Below, in pieces: positions 1 to 8,996 of a stretch of DNA of 64,000 nucleotides. The DNA lies in contig NZ_CP177148.1 of NCBI RefSeq assembly GCF_050389775.1, forward strand, positions 1 through 64,000. The letters are read 5' to 3'. Every line of letters starts with the position of its first letter. Positions within the stretch are counted from its first letter, which is position 1. A program made the translations under genes and the position numbers. The DNA comes from Marinibacterium sp050389775 (GTDB lineage: Bacteria; Pseudomonadota; Alphaproteobacteria; Rhodobacterales; Rhodobacteraceae). The notes under the pieces are model-generated. The model did not search any database, was not told the origin of the DNA, and was given only the letters and a program-made list of their open reading frames with translations.

Positions 1-579
1 CAGGTTGGCCGCCGACACCTGGTAGCCGCGCAGGTCGTCCCGTTGCTTGCTGTTGTAGCAGGCAAAGGACATGACCGGATCCGCCAGCGACAGCACGGGC
101 TCCTTGGCGACCAGCTTCAGCGTGCCGTCCGTGAAGCGCGACGTGCGCACCGATCCGTCGTCGTCGAATTCGAACGCGAAGGGCCGGGTCGACAGAAGGA
201 CCCTGGGGTTCGCGCCGCGCGTGGCAACCGCTTCGAGGGCTTCGATCAATGTCTCGTCCCATCCCGGATCAAAGCTGGTATGGGAATCGATCTGGAAGAA
301 ATAGGCTTCCCCCGCATAAAGCGTCATCGCCAGCGCCCGTGCCCAGCAGGCGCCGCGAGAGCTTTCCGGCGCGACATGCAGATAGGCAATGCGCCATGGT
401 CCCTCGGGCAGGAGATCGGCAGAGGGGGTCGGGCTTTGGTCGACGATCCCGAAGGCCAATCGCTCTGGATGCCGCGCGGCCTTCACCGCCTGTTCGACGG
501 TGAAAGCGAGGAGCGGATCGCAGAACCCCGCGATGCTGACAAAGATCCCCGGGGCGTCGGGCTGGGCGCTTGCAATCAT
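1..579 (-). CDS. GT60-like (PF11397 GlcNAc-transferase family) glycosyltransferase, 3' end beyond window
   Basis: The first 193 codons are present; the gene runs off the left edge. The start is the ATG at 579, 14 bases after the stop of the IalB-like gene and preceded by a GAGG. The protein opens with FVSIAGFCDP, then an ERLAFGIVDQSP stretch, then RGACWARALAMTLYAGE and FFQIDSHTSFDPGWDE. These resemble the conserved blocks of PF11397/GT60 enzymes, which include the Skp1 hydroxyproline GlcNAc-transferase and trypanosome mucin threonine GlcNAc-transferases. No signal peptide or membrane segment is seen, so it should act in the cytoplasm on a nucleotide sugar. It is the last visible gene of a run containing an autotransporter with a Pro-Thr-rich stalk, a plausible acceptor (inference). 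The family call rests on remembered motifs. Confidence 0.7.
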   Translation of the reverse strand, partial: MIASAQPDAPGIFVSIAGFCDPLLAFTVEQAVKAARHPERLAFGIVDQSPTPSADLLPEGPWRIAYLHVAPESSRGACWARALAMTLYAGEAYFFQIDSHTSFDPGWDETLIEALEAVATRGANPRVLLSTRPFAFEFDDDGSVRTSRFTDGTLKLVAKEPVLSLADPVMSFACYNSKQRDDLRGYQVSAANL

Positions 580-593
580 GGCGCGGCCGGTCC

Positions 594-1148
594 TCAGTCT
601 TGCAGCAGTTCGGCTGCGCGGTTCTGTGCGGCGGTGAAGCCTTTCAGCGACACGCCCAGCTGAACCGTCTTGCCCGTGTCATGGGCAATTGCCCGAAGCT
701 TGAGCACCGCGCCGGAGCGCAAGGCCGACACCGCATCACGGTCAAAGGCGACGGGCACCAGGCAGCCGGCCGGCAGGCAGGTGCCGAACGGCACGGTGGC
801 CAGAATGTCCCCTTCGTCGATCTGCAGGATCACCCCATCGGCAAGGCGCAGCCCGAAAGGCAGCACAAGGGTCCCGCGGACCTCGTCCTGGGTGACCATG
901 TTGAATTCGGCGGCAAGAACCAGTTGCCGGGTGTCGTTCTTGCGCTGGTGTTGCGACATGACGCAGGTTCGGCCGTTCTCGCCGGAGCCGCAGACCACGG
1001 TCCAGTCCTGAAATGTCTCGTTGATCGAAGATGCGCCGTTCGGCAAAGCCGTCGTCGTCTGCGTTTGTGCATATGCCATGTAGGTCTCCACTTGTGCCGT
1101 TGCCCAGAAAGAGATGAGCAGAAGGGATAGTGCGATGGGTCTTTTCAT
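594..1148 (-). CDS. IalB-like periplasmic protein (invasion associated locus B family)
   Basis: 184 residues with an N-terminal signal peptide (hydrophobic residues about 5-18, likely cleaved near residue 27). The mature part has the IalB layout: FQDWTVVCG near the start, two pairs of cysteines (CGSGENGRTC and GTCLPAGC), an MSQHQ stretch and an alternating beta pattern. IalB-family proteins are small periplasmic or envelope-associated proteins of alphaproteobacteria with poorly known biochemistry; the name comes from Bartonella. It lies 110 bases downstream of the autotransporter and just upstream of the GT60-like gene on the same strand, so it may share their transcript. A role as periplasmic helper for the autotransporter is possible but only inferred from position. 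Confidence 0.8.
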   Translation of the reverse strand: MKRPIALSLLLISFWATAQVETYMAYAQTQTTTALPNGASSINETFQDWTVVCGSGENGRTCVMSQHQRKNDTRQLVLAAEFNMVTQDEVRGTLVLPFGLRLADGVILQIDEGDILATVPFGTCLPAGCLVPVAFDRDAVSALRSGAVLKLRAIAHDTGKTVQLGVSLKGFTAAQNRAAELLQD

Positions 1149-1216
1149 GATCGCCCCGCCTTAGAGTGACCGCCCCGGCGCGGTGCCGGGCGTCGGTATG
1201 TCCTGGAAATTCGGAT

Positions 1217-1246
1217 GTCGGCGGCGCGGATGGACGCGCCGCCGAC
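1217..1246 (-). terminator. GC-rich stem-loop after the autotransporter gene
   Basis: A perfect 12-bp stem (GTCGGCGGCGCG at 1217-1228 and its complement at 1235-1246) with a 6-nt loop lies 13 bases downstream of the autotransporter stop. There is no clear T-tract, so it could be a weak terminator, an mRNA-stabilising end or an attenuator lowering expression of the downstream IalB-like and glycosyltransferase genes. Confidence 0.5.
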
Positions 1247-1258
1247 GGTGTTTCGTGA

Positions 1259-4200
1259 TCAGAACTTCACGTTGAAGCGTGCCTTGATGCCGTCGTCATG
1301 GCCCGAGGAACTGTGCTCGCCCACGTAGGACAGGCCGAAGGTGGCCGTCGGCGAGAGGCGCAGGTCGATGCCCGCCTCGATGACGGCCGCATTCTGCGCA
1401 ATCGGCAGGCCGGTCACGGTGAAGGCGTCGCCACCGGTCACGAAGCTGTGCGTCGACGTCGGGTCGGTATCGCCAAAGGCATGACGCCAGCCGAGATCGC
1501 CCCGGATCGCGGCGTCGACCCCGCCCATGTCGAAGCCCGAAGAGATCCGGACGCCGATGGTCGTGAACGTTGTCCGCATGGAGTCGCCGTCGACATTCAG
1601 CGCGCCTGAGCCGCCGGTTTCAGTGAAGCCGTCGGATTTCAGGTGCACATGCGCCAGGTTGGCATAGGGTTCGACAGCGGCGTTGCCGGCATCGACCCGA
1701 TAGCCCAGCTCACCGAAGGCCTGCAGCGAGCGGGCCCCGTAATCCGCGCTCAGGGTCTCGTCCAGCAGCATGATGTCCCGCGACGAGGACACGTCGAACC
1801 AGCTGTAGCTCAGGCCGGTGCGAAGCGACAGCGCGCCCCATTGCGAGCCGGCATACATGCCGAAGTGGTAGCTGTCGGCATCGCCTTCGGAACTGGCGGT
1901 GTCAAAGGACGATCGGCCAAGACCGCCCATCACACCCAGGCGCCAATCGCTCATCTCGGTGTCGAAGCCGAGGATCAGCCCGCTGGCAGAGGAGTCCAGC
2001 TTGCGACCGTTGTCACTCTCGTTGAACTCGGCCCGCGAGCCATAGCCCATGGCCCAGAAGCTTCCGATCTCGGGCTGCGGCAGGGCGCCGGCAGCGTTCC
2101 TGGAAACAATGGCCTGGGATGCGATCGTCGGTGCGGCGACATCATCCGTGGCAAAGCGCAACCGGTCGATTGCCGCGCCGCGGATCATGCTGCCTTCGTT
2201 GACCAGGGCACTTTGGACTGACGGATGGCTCGCGCCCGAGAGCTGCTCGAAGGCAAGACGGGCGGTGTCTTCGTCGGGCGCATTGGCCACGGCCCACCAG
2301 AGGTCGTTGCTTTGGGGCAGGCTGTCGAGCGCGCGGGCCGCAGCGATCTGGTTCCCGGTCTCCGCGACGGCCTCAAAGACGCCCTCGGTGGGTTCTTCCG
2401 TCGGTTCCTCGGTGGGTTCTTCGGTCGGTGCTTCCGTGGGCTCTTCCGTCGGCTCCTCGGTAGGCTCTTCGGTCGGCTCCTCGGTAGGCTCTTCCGTCGG
2501 CTCCTCGGTAGGCTCTTCCGTCGGCTCCTCGGTAGGCTCTTCGGTCGGCTCCTCGGTGGGCTCTTCCGTCGGCTCCTCGGTAGGTTCTTCCGTCGGCTCC
2601 TCGGTAGGCTCTTCCGTCGGCTCCTCGGTGGGTTCTTCGGTCGGCTCCTCGGTGGGCTCTTCCGTCGGCTCCTCGGTGGGCTCTTCCGTCGGCTCCTCGG
2701 TGGGCGCTTCCGTCGGAGCCTCGGTGGGCGCTTCCGTCGGAGCCTCGGTGGGCTCTTCGGTCGGAGCCTCGGTGGGCGCTTCCGTCGGAGCCTCAGTGGG
2801 CGCTTCCGTCGGGGCCTCGGTGGGCTCTTCGGTCGGTGCTTCGGAGGGCTCTTCGGTCGGGGCCTCGGTGGGCGCTTCGGTCGGGGCCTCGGTGGGCTCT
2901 TCGGTCGGTGCTTCGGAGGGCTCTTCGGTCGGGGCCTCGGTGGGCGCTTCGGTCGGGGCCTCGGTGGGCTCTTCGGTCGGTGCTTCGGTGGGCTCTTCGG
3001 TCGGGGCCTCGGTGGGCGCTTCGGTCGGGGCCTCGGTGGGCGCTTCGGTCGGAGCCTCGGTGGGCGCTTCGGTCGGGGCCTCGGTCGGGGCCTCCGTGGG
3101 CGCCTCGGTCGGAGCTTCGGTGGGCGCTTCCGTCGGTGCTTCCGTCGGCTCTTCGCCTTTCAGCGCCACGGTGACATAGGCATTCTGCTCATCCGTCTCG
3201 GTCGCATAGGTCAGGAATGCGGTTTCCGTGGTGGACAGCGTGAAATCGCCGCTCAATGCGCCGTCAGCCGACACCACCGCATAGGTCACGCCCTCGGAAT
3301 AATCCGTGCCGTAATCAGCCTGCTCGCCCAGGGCGTAGACCGCCAGTAGCGCGCCGCTTTCAATGGTCACGTCACCCCCGACCGACACCAGGTCCGACGT
3401 TTCATCGCTTGCCACCTGCGCCTCAAGGGTCGAGCCGCTGGCAAAGGTCAGGTCGCCGGCCACGGTCAGCGTGCCGATCTCGCCCGACAGGCCCGGCGCC
3501 AGCGTCCCGCCCGACGCCACCGTAACAAGCGACGCGGCCGTCGAATCCTCGTCGGTCTCGCCGGTCACCGCAGCCGTGCCGATGGTCCCGGTGCCGCCCA
3601 GGATACCGCCGCTGACATCGAATGTGCCGCCGAGGGCACCGGTGACGTAGAGCGCGCCGCCGGTGACTTCGGTCGTCTCCAGATAGGCCGAGCTGTCGCC
3701 CGAAAGCGTGGTGACACCTGCGATCTGGCGGATCGTGGCATCGCCGGTGCCGCTGGTGATGTCGGCCGCGAAGTCATAATCCTCCTCGGTGTGGTTGAAG
3801 ACCAGCTCGCCCGTCCCGGAGTAGAAGCCCATGGTCCCCTGCAGGTTCAGGTATCCTGCGGCGGCGGCTTCCTCGCCTTCGGCTGCGCCGATGTTGACCG
3901 TCGTGAGGCTGTCCGCCAACCTGGCGAAACGCGTGGAGGCACCGACGTTGATTTCCGCGCCGTCACTGACCGTCAGCGTCGTCGTTCCGCCCTGGCCGAG
4001 GTTCAGGTCCAGCGTGTTCAGCGTGGTGCCTTCGCCGGTGATGACAATGGTGGCCTCGGTCTCGGGCTGTTCATACCCCGGGCCGTAGCTCAGGTAAGCC
4101 GAGCCGCTGAAGCTTGTGCCCGACGTCACGGTCACCACCGCGCCATCGGAAATGGTCAGGCTGGTATCGGAGGAGGCCGAGACTGAGAGGGTTCCGGCCT

Positions 4201-5134
4201 CGACGGTTGTGCCTTCTCCGGTGATGGTCGCCACCGCGTCGCCACTCTCGCCACTAACGCCAGACAACGAATTCAGGAAATTCCTGCCCCTGATGTTGAT
4301 AGTCGACGTGGTCGACACACTTGCGCCATCAGAGATGGTCAGGGTACCGGCGGCCTGCTTGATGGCGCCTTCGACACGTGTGCCCGCGCCGGTGATCAGT
4401 ACGTCCGAGGTGCCTGCACCTTCGCTTTCGATCGTAAATGTCACCGTCGCCCCGTCCGAGATCGTGGCAGTGGCATTCCCGTCGCCCATGTAGAGCGAGC
4501 CGTCCAGCGTCGTGTCGCTGCCCGTAATCGTGACAGAGCCGGTCGATCCAAGGCTTTCCGCGATCCGGATACTCGAATCGAGAAGCGCGCCGTCAGAAAC
4601 GACCACCGTGCCCGAGCCCTCGTAGCCGATGTAGAGATACGAGTAGATATCCCCCTGGATCCAGGAGCTGTCGGACCCGGTGATGGTCAGCGTGCCGCTC
4701 GAGCCGGCATTCTGGCCGATGTAGGAATTATCGTAGACAGTCAGCGATCCGCCATTGGATATGGTCAGGCTGTTGCCGGTGCTGTCGGTGCCCAGTTCCA
4801 GCCAGCCGCCGTCGGCTGCCGATCCGTCGATGGCGACGCTGCCCCCGTTGTCGATGACCACGGCCGCTGCGCTGCTGACGCTGGGCACGGCGCCATCTTC
4901 CCAGTTGCCCGCCGTGAACCAGTCCGACGTGCCCGATCCGCCGGTCCAGGTTTCCGCGGACCCCGGTTGCCCGGACAGCGCGAGCAGCAGGGCAAAGGTC
5001 GCAGAGAGCGCGATGCCGGAGCGCCCGCCCGGCATGGTAAAGACCTCCGACAGCAGCCGGCTTCTGAGGTGGGACTTTCTCGTTCGGTTGCCCACGGCTG
5101 TGGTTTCCGCGGGCATAAGCGAAATGATCGGCAT
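1259..5134 (-). CDS. Type Va autotransporter with beta-helical passenger and (PTEx)n mucin-like stalk
   Basis: 1291 residues from the ATG at 5134. An in-frame ATG at 5035 (residue 34) has a much better ribosome site (GGAGG, 7-nt gap) and would give an ordinary signal peptide ending near GQPGSAET, so it may be the real start. Residues about 60-480 hold repeats of the type LTISDGA...VTITGxGTT, as in T5SS/PEP-CTERM-associated beta-strand repeats, and point to a beta-helix. Residues about 661-916 are tetrapeptide repeats EAPT/EEPT. A helical linker follows, then a C-terminal autotransporter barrel of about 270 residues ending in the terminal phenylalanine of FNVKF. The product should be displayed on the cell surface. 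It lies 69 bases downstream of the TonB receptor and is probably co-expressed with it. What the passenger binds is unknown; adhesion or iron/heme capture are possibilities. Confidence 0.9.
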   Translation of the reverse strand: MPIISLMPAETTAVGNRTRKSHLRSRLLSEVFTMPGGRSGIALSATFALLLALSGQPGSAETWTGGSGTSDWFTAGNWEDGAVPSVSSAAAVVIDNGGSVAIDGSAADGGWLELGTDSTGNSLTISNGGSLTVYDNSYIGQNAGSSGTLTITGSDSSWIQGDIYSYLYIGYEGSGTVVVSDGALLDSSIRIAESLGSTGSVTITGSDTTLDGSLYMGDGNATATISDGATVTFTIESEGAGTSDVLITGAGTRVEGAIKQAAGTLTISDGASVSTTSTINIRGRNFLNSLSGVSGESGDAVATITGEGTTVEAGTLSVSASSDTSLTISDGAVVTVTSGTSFSGSAYLSYGPGYEQPETEATIVITGEGTTLNTLDLNLGQGGTTTLTVSDGAEINVGASTRFARLADSLTTVNIGAAEGEEAAAAGYLNLQGTMGFYSGTGELVFNHTEEDYDFAADITSGTGDATIRQIAGVTTLSGDSSAYLETTEVTGGALYVTGALGGTFDVSGGILGGTGTIGTAAVTGETDEDSTAASLVTVASGGTLAPGLSGEIGTLTVAGDLTFASGSTLEAQVASDETSDLVSVGGDVTIESGALLAVYALGEQADYGTDYSEGVTYAVVSADGALSGDFTLSTTETAFLTYATETDEQNAYVTVALKGEEPTEAPTEAPTEAPTEAPTEAPTEAPTEAPTEAPTEAPTEAPTEAPTEAPTEEPTEAPTEEPTEAPTEAPTEAPTEEPSEAPTEEPTEAPTEAPTEAPTEEPSEAPTEEPTEAPTEAPTEAPTEAPTEAPTEEPTEAPTEAPTEAPTEAPTEEPTEEPTEEPTEEPTEEPTEEPTEEPTEEPTEEPTEEPTEEPTEEPTEEPTEEPTEEPTEEPTEEPTEEPTEEPTEEPTEEPTEEPTEAPTEEPTEEPTEEPTEGVFEAVAETGNQIAAARALDSLPQSNDLWWAVANAPDEDTARLAFEQLSGASHPSVQSALVNEGSMIRGAAIDRLRFATDDVAAPTIASQAIVSRNAAGALPQPEIGSFWAMGYGSRAEFNESDNGRKLDSSASGLILGFDTEMSDWRLGVMGGLGRSSFDTASSEGDADSYHFGMYAGSQWGALSLRTGLSYSWFDVSSSRDIMLLDETLSADYGARSLQAFGELGYRVDAGNAAVEPYANLAHVHLKSDGFTETGGSGALNVDGDSMRTTFTTIGVRISSGFDMGGVDAAIRGDLGWRHAFGDTDPTSTHSFVTGGDAFTVTGLPIAQNAAVIEAGIDLRLSPTATFGLSYVGEHSSSGHDDGIKARFNVKF
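2386..3150 (-). repeat. 12-bp tandem repeat array encoding about 63 Pro-Thr-Glu-x tetrapeptides
   Basis: An almost uninterrupted array of a 12-bp unit (on the plus strand GTCGGxxCTTCG variants) inside the autotransporter gene. The half nearer the passenger is mostly EAPT; the half nearer the barrel is mostly EEPT. Two larger blocks containing EEPSEAPT are repeated, which suggests growth by duplication of larger segments. The encoded stretch is acidic, proline-rich and carries one threonine (rarely serine) per four residues, like a rigid mucin-type stalk. Slippage or recombination should make its length variable between strains. Confidence 0.97.
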
Positions 5135-5203
5135 TGTACTCTTCCAGTTATTGCAGGGGGTGTCGGCCCTGCGCGGACACGTCCGTCAGCGCGGGCGCCG
5201 TGT

Positions 5204-7855
5204 TCAGAATCTTGCGGTGAGGCCGGCGTAGACGGTGCGCCCCGGACCGGGCATCGCGACGACGCTGATGGGATCGACGTAATAGGTGTCTCCCAGGTTC
5301 TCGACGCGGAAGGTCGCGGTTATGTTCTTGTTGATCTTGTATTCCGCAAAGACGTCGACGAGCGTGTAGGGCTCCCAGTCAATCATCGCGATCAGGGCCG
5401 ACGCGCCGTACACCGGGTCGCCATGACCGCCGGCCCGCGGGCCGACCCGCGAGACGCGCCCGCCGATCGTCAGATCATCGTTCATGAGCTGTTGGGTCAG
5501 GGTCAGATCGACGGAATATTCGGGCGGGACCTGATTGGTCGCGTAATCGGCAGAGAGCGTTGCGCTTTCGCATGTCGATGCGGTGCGGCAGAAGTTGACC
5601 TTGGTGTAGTAATTCGCCGCCAGCTCGGCCGTGAACCCGCTGATCGAATATTGAGCGGACAATTCCAGGCCCTGGAACCGCGCCCGGTCAATGTTGATCA
5701 TTTGCAGGTAGGAAACGCCGTCTTCGTCGCTGTTGAACTGGCGGGAAATGTAGTCTTTGACATCCCAGTCGAAGAAATTCAGCTTGACCATTCCGGTGTC
5801 GTCATCGGTGAACACACCGTAATGCACATGGTTGACCCCGATCTCCCAGTTCCGCGACCGCTCGGGCTTGAGGTCCTCGTTGATCGTCACAAAGCTGGAG
5901 CTGGATTCGAACAGGCTCGGCAGGCGCAACGCATTCGAGTAGTTCACGAAGAACTGCGTGCCGACCCACGGCTCCAGGGTCACCCCCAGGTACGGGCTGA
6001 CGCCGTTGCTGCTGAGCGTCCTGTTCCCGTCGCGCAGCGTCTCTTCGTATTCCTTCAGGTCGGTGCGTCTGTCCGTGCTCTTGAAATAATCATAGCGCAG
6101 GCCTCCATCGACCGTGAGCCAGTCATTCGGCGTATAGGCCGCCGATGCAAAGGCAGAGATCTGTTCTCGCTTGGCATCCCGGCCAACGGCATTTTCGATT
6201 TCCACATAGAAGGGACGCGGTTTCACGTCTTCGTTCTTGTAGGACACCCCATAGGTGAGGTCGAAACCGCCGAAACCGGTGTCGAACACGGACCTGTTGT
6301 CGACGCTGATGCCCCACATTTGCGTGTTCGACCCAACCCTGTAATCCGACGGCAGGCCGTATTCCTCCGGATCGTTGACCCCCCAACGCGGCGGGTTCAG
6401 CGTTTCCAGGCGGCTGATCCAGAGATTGGCATTGAGGTCGATCATGTCGTTGCCGGCGGGGGTCCAGCGATATTTGAGCGTGTGGCTGTCAAGCCGTGTC
6501 CCGGTCGTCTGGCTTTCCTGCACGGCCTGGCTCATGCTGGAGGTCAAGCGGCGGGCCAGGAAATCGCCGGCTTCGCTGCTGTACTGGTTGAAGCTGTAGC
6601 GGATGCTCTGGCCGTCCCCGAAACGCAGGGTGGCCTTTGCCAGAAGCGACGTGGTTTCCAACTCGCTGTTGAGAACCTCTTCACCGGCGCGGTAATTCAT
6701 CAGGCCGCTGTTCTGGACGTAATCATAATAGAGCCCAAGAGAGCTGCCGACGCCGCCGATCCATTCCGGCGATGCAGCGGGCCCATTGGTCCCGGCATAG
6801 TAATTCCCCCGCTTGCGGTGGGAATAACCAATCAGAAGATCGACGTATTCGGTCTTCATCGCCGCGATGGCGCTGCCCGAGCCCTGCGTCGGTTCAAACA
6901 ATCCCGGCCGGTCCATTCCCGTGGCCGAGGGCGTGGCGGTGCCCACACCCCGGATGGTATTGGTGAACTGATACCCGGCGCGGTTGCCCGGGGTCGGCGA
7001 TCCGGTATTCGTGCCCATTTCGCCTTTCAGCTTGAACCCGAAGATCTTGCCGTCTTCGACGATGTCGGCTGCATCGACCGTGCGGATGGCGACCGATCCG
7101 GCGATACCGCCGCTTGAAATGTCCGAGCCCTTTTTGATCTCGACATCGGCAATCAGGTCGGGATCGACAAAGGTGCGGTTCGAAATCCCCTGGTAGCCCT
7201 GATAGACCTGCATGGAATTCTCGGCGCCATCCACCGTCGTGGAAACCCGTCCCATGCCCTGCATGCCGCGGATGTTGACGTCGACCGACCCGGCACCGTT
7301 GCGCGCTTCGCCGGACATGACACCGGGTGTGCCCCGGAACATGTCCGCCGGGCTCGACCCCCGGAACCGCTCCAGATCCTGGCCGGAGATATAGGCCGTG
7401 GCCCCCGGCGTATAGTAAACCTCTTCCTCGCCTTGACCGCCCTGGATCGTGATCGGATCCAGAAGAAGACCGTCTTCGGGCGCGAAATCATCGGCTCCGG
7501 CGGATTCGTCACCGGTGCCTTCGATGATCACGCTGTTGTCCCGGAAACGATAGATCAGGCCGGTGTTCGACAGCAGGCGTGAAAACGCGGCCTGGGCCGA
7601 ATAGCTCCCCGAAAGGCCCGTGCTGCGCTTCCCTGCGAGAGTCTGCGAAGACACGATCAGCCGCATGCCGCTTTGGTCCGCAAGGCGCGTCAGGGCAGAA
7701 CCGAGATCCTGGGCGGGGATGTTGAGGGTGAGTTCTGCGGCGGCCTGCTGAGCAAAGGCCGCATGATCCGCCCCGCTTTGCCCGACAGCCACGGCCGCCG
7801 TTGTGCAAAGGGCAAGGGCGCGCAGCGTCGGCGTCTTTCTTCGTATTTTGGTCAT
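5204..7855 (-). CDS. TonB-dependent outer-membrane transducer with STN signalling domain, HasR/heme-receptor-like
   Basis: The chosen start is the ATG at 7855; longer versions would include the putative promoter at 7914-7940. The 883-residue product has a signal peptide ending near HAAFAQQ, then a secretin/TonB N-terminal domain (LTLNIPAQDLGSALTRLA) that in FecA/HasR proteins talks to a FecR anti-sigma factor. The plug follows (SPADMFRGTPGVMSG, VDVNIRGMQGMGRV), then a 22-strand-type barrel ending in YAGLTARF. The plug wording resembles HasR and other heme/hemophore receptors, but the ligand is not proven. It sits directly downstream of fecR-like and fecI-like genes and upstream of the autotransporter, the position where Has systems carry the hemophore gene. 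It should be induced when its ligand binds and iron is low (inference from the family). Confidence 0.85.
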   Translation of the reverse strand: MTKIRRKTPTLRALALCTTAAVAVGQSGADHAAFAQQAAAELTLNIPAQDLGSALTRLADQSGMRLIVSSQTLAGKRSTGLSGSYSAQAAFSRLLSNTGLIYRFRDNSVIIEGTGDESAGADDFAPEDGLLLDPITIQGGQGEEEVYYTPGATAYISGQDLERFRGSSPADMFRGTPGVMSGEARNGAGSVDVNIRGMQGMGRVSTTVDGAENSMQVYQGYQGISNRTFVDPDLIADVEIKKGSDISSGGIAGSVAIRTVDAADIVEDGKIFGFKLKGEMGTNTGSPTPGNRAGYQFTNTIRGVGTATPSATGMDRPGLFEPTQGSGSAIAAMKTEYVDLLIGYSHRKRGNYYAGTNGPAASPEWIGGVGSSLGLYYDYVQNSGLMNYRAGEEVLNSELETTSLLAKATLRFGDGQSIRYSFNQYSSEAGDFLARRLTSSMSQAVQESQTTGTRLDSHTLKYRWTPAGNDMIDLNANLWISRLETLNPPRWGVNDPEEYGLPSDYRVGSNTQMWGISVDNRSVFDTGFGGFDLTYGVSYKNEDVKPRPFYVEIENAVGRDAKREQISAFASAAYTPNDWLTVDGGLRYDYFKSTDRRTDLKEYEETLRDGNRTLSSNGVSPYLGVTLEPWVGTQFFVNYSNALRLPSLFESSSSFVTINEDLKPERSRNWEIGVNHVHYGVFTDDDTGMVKLNFFDWDVKDYISRQFNSDEDGVSYLQMINIDRARFQGLELSAQYSISGFTAELAANYYTKVNFCRTASTCESATLSADYATNQVPPEYSVDLTLTQQLMNDDLTIGGRVSRVGPRAGGHGDPVYGASALIAMIDWEPYTLVDVFAEYKINKNITATFRVENLGDTYYVDPISVVAMPGPGRTVYAGLTARF

Positions 7856-7913
7856 GTGTCCCAGGCGGATTTGGTAATCTCTTCGGCTGGGTCTGACCTT
7901 GCTCTCTGTTATG

Positions 7914-7940
7914 GAGACGAAACGGCGCGCGCCAACTTGC
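7914..7940 (-). promoter_or_regulatory. Putative FecI-type ECF promoter of the TonB receptor gene
   Basis: On the minus strand GCAAGTT (7940-7934), 13 bases, then TCGTCTC (7920-7914). The same two heptamers at the same spacing occur before the fecR-like gene. The -10-like element lies about 60 bases upstream of the ATG at 7855. The spacing and CGTC core fit ECF sigma promoters; assignment to the adjacent FecI-like factor is inference. Confidence 0.6.
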
Positions 7941-7998
7941 ACCCCTGTTTCAGAAAAACTTTCCGATTTACCCTAAGGCACTGAATTTGTGCGGGTTT

Positions 7999-8949
7999 TC
8001 AGGCGTCACGAATGACGGCAACCATGGGCAACCGGCTGACCCGAACGGGCAACGACATCTGGATGGTTTCCAGGACCGCATCCGGTGCGCCAAGATCGAA
8101 CACACCCGAAACCTCCATCCCGGCAAGCTGGTCACCCAGGATGAGGATGCGGCCACCACGATAACGTTCAAGTTCAACGGCGAGGTCACCAAGCCGCCGG
8201 CGATCGAAGATGAGCTTGCCGCGCCGCCAGGCGGTCTCGGCCTCGGCATCAACAGCGGCGACACGGGAAAACCGACCGTCGTCAGAGACCGTCACGCGCT
8301 GGTTCCGCGACAGGCGAAGGTCTCCCTCTGCGCCGCTCAGCGTCGCGACGCCATCCAGCACGACAACCGACATCATGCCTTCGCAGAGATTGACGTCGAC
8401 GGTCCCGCCGGAACAATGCAGCCTTGTGCGCCGGTCGGTGATCGTGAAGGGGACAGCGCCGGTATCCGCAACGGTGAAAATGGCCTGCCCGCGATACATA
8501 TCGGCCCGACGGCGCCCTTCGGAAATTCGGCCGGACAGCGCCGTCCGGGCGTTCATGGTCACGCGCGTGCCGTCTTCAAGACTGATGGACCGGCGTTCTG
8601 CCGTGGCGGTCTGGTACTCGGCCAGAAGATGCGGGCCCAGAATGCCCGCCTGGTTCAGACCGGCTGCAAATGCGATGGCCGAGCCTCCGGCAAGGACCGT
8701 GCGCCGGGTCACCCGACGGCTGCGGGCCTTTTTGCTCCATGTCACGCCCGCGGTGCCAACGCCTTGCCAGATCAGTTCGGCCTCTTGCGCCGCGGCTTCG
8801 TGGTCGGGGCTGGTCTGGCGCCATTTTTTCCACGCGATCCTGTCTTCGGATTGCGCCGCGCCCGAATGAAGCTTGACGATCCAGTCAAGCGCCTGATCGC
8901 TCAGTTCGATCGAGCTTCTCGTGCGGCTGTCATCTGTGCTGCAAGTCAT
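7999..8949 (-). CDS. FecR-family anti-sigma regulator
   Basis: 316 residues. The N-terminal cytoplasmic domain (ALDWIVKLHSG, then WKKWRQTSPDHEAAAQEAELIW) is typical of FecR proteins and should bind the FecI-like sigma factor. A weak hydrophobic segment near residues 85-105 (VLAGGSAIAFAAGL) would be the single inner-membrane span. The C-terminal periplasmic FecR domain includes LEDGTRVTMNARTAL and ends with an STN-like tail that should contact the signalling domain of the TonB receptor. It is the middle gene of the sigma/anti-sigma/receptor set, with ECF-like promoter motifs both before it and before the receptor gene. Length and order match the FecIRA/HasISR class. Confidence 0.9.
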   Translation of the reverse strand: MTCSTDDSRTRSSIELSDQALDWIVKLHSGAAQSEDRIAWKKWRQTSPDHEAAAQEAELIWQGVGTAGVTWSKKARSRRVTRRTVLAGGSAIAFAAGLNQAGILGPHLLAEYQTATAERRSISLEDGTRVTMNARTALSGRISEGRRRADMYRGQAIFTVADTGAVPFTITDRRTRLHCSGGTVDVNLCEGMMSVVVLDGVATLSGAEGDLRLSRNQRVTVSDDGRFSRVAAVDAEAETAWRRGKLIFDRRRLGDLAVELERYRGGRILILGDQLAGMEVSGVFDLGAPDAVLETIQMSLPVRVSRLPMVAVIRDA

Positions 8950-8996
8950 GGCGTAGCCTGTCCCTGATGATGCAGGAAATTGGTCTTCCTACTATA

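Noticed and set aside
2049..3349. Plus-strand frames with long Ser-Val-Gly or Leu-Gly-Arg repeats
   Set aside because: They are the antisense reading of the 12-bp repeat array of the autotransporter. Signal peptide, passenger repeats and barrel are all on the minus strand.
4967..7117. 716-codon open frame on the plus strand
   Set aside because: It lies opposite the TonB receptor and autotransporter genes, is rich in Arg/Gly/Asp as antisense of GC-rich genes usually is, and has no family pattern.
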